NCBI GenBank assembly: GCA_011046055.1 | Contig: DSBN01000262.1 | Location: 1-13,138 of the forward strand | Reading direction: 5' to 3' | Length of the DNA: 13,138 bases | From: Sediminispirochaeta sp. | GTDB taxonomy: Bacteria; Spirochaetota; Spirochaetia; DSM-16054; Sediminispirochaetaceae | Part shown: piece after piece, positions 12,864-13,138 of the stretch | How the letters are laid out: each line of letters starts with the position of its first letter | Position numbering within the stretch: position 1 is the stretch's first letter | Made by a program: the position numbers and the translations under genes | The notes under the pieces: generated by a model | Databases searched by the model: none | Seen by the model: only the letters and a program-made list of their open reading frames with translations | Told to the model about the DNA's origin: nothing

Positions 12864-13138
12864 GGGAACGCAATTCAAATACATATACGAAAAACCCGAA
12901 GCTCTTCGGGATGTACAGAACCACTACTGTCCGGGCTGCGGACACGGAATCGTCCACAAGCTGATCACCGAGGCCATCGACGAGCTCAATATTCAAGAAC
13001 GGACCATTCTGATCGCTCCGGTGGGCTGCTCGGTGTTGGCCTACAACTATATCGACGTCGACGGCTGTGAAGCCGCCCACGGACGGGCGCCGGCGGTGGC
13101 CACGGGGCTCAAACGGGTCCACCCGGACAACATCGTCA
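12853..13138 (+). CDS. 2-oxoacid:ferredoxin oxidoreductase, TPP-binding beta subunit (partial)
   Basis: The first 95 residues of the VorA/KorB-type thiamine-diphosphate subunit; the gene runs past the window end. [14 protein letters not shown] (24-37) carries cysteines of the beta-subunit cluster motif. [12 protein letters not shown] (55-66) and [16 protein letters not shown] (73-88) are the next conserved blocks. The TPP signature GDGD lies beyond the edge. The start ATG overlaps the vorB end by 11 bases, with the SD AGGAGGG at 12837-12843. The overlap implies coupled translation and equal amounts of the two subunits. Confidence 0.93.
   Translation, partial: MESKGTQFKYIYEKPEALRDVQNHYCPGCGHGIVHKLITEAIDELNIQERTILIAPVGCSVLAYNYIDVDGCEAAHGRAPAVATGLKRVHPDNIV

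Overview
The window reads as core-metabolism DNA from an anaerobic, Gram-negative-type bacterium of moderately high GC. Evidence for anaerobic life is a complete oxygen-defence set (rubrerythrin, two-iron superoxide reductase, rubredoxin), a ferredoxin-dependent 2-oxoacid oxidoreductase, and an Rnf/Nqr-type ion pump. Spirochaetota is my best guess from this gene mixture, but it is only a guess. No tRNA, rRNA, CRISPR array or intact mobile element is visible.

Layout. Positions 1-252 carry no intact gene. They hold two related AT-rich palindromic elements (the first cut by the window edge) and the C-terminal remnant of a PIN-domain (VapC-like) toxin on the minus strand. A 139-residue XRE regulator (253-672, minus) is divergent from a six-gene plus-strand block at 862-5251. 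That block is nqrB/rnfD, nqrC/rnfG, nqrD/rnfE, nqrE/rnfA, nqrF and a soluble 161-residue protein I do not recognise. The genes overlap or sit 1-9 bases apart, so they are probably one operon. There is no nqrA, rnfB or rnfC here, so the block has an Rnf-like membrane core joined to an Nqr-type NADH dehydrogenase subunit.

A WYL-type regulator follows (5393-6382). Then comes the oxygen-defence group: rubrerythrin (6539-7114), desulfoferrodoxin (7140-7526) and a 53-residue rubredoxin (7597-7758), closed by a strong intrinsic terminator at 7781-7816. A full-length cobalamin-dependent methionine synthase runs convergently on the minus strand (7865-11317). It is divergent from a 2-oxoacid:ferredoxin oxidoreductase operon of VorB type: ferredoxin-like subunit (11586-11801), VorB (11811-12863) and the TPP-binding subunit (12853 to the window end, partial).

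How it fits together. The oxidoreductase makes reduced ferredoxin and acyl-CoA from branched-chain 2-oxoacids. The Nqr-like complex probably oxidises NADH through FAD, 2Fe-2S and covalent flavins and pumps Na+. Rubredoxin probably feeds electrons to superoxide reductase and rubrerythrin. Several promoters are unusually clear. Three genes (the XRE gene, nqrB and the WYL gene) have -10 elements only 6-10 bases before ATG, so their mRNAs may be leaderless. The most unusual features are the NqrA-less nqr operon with its unknown sixth gene, and the paired palindromes at the left edge.
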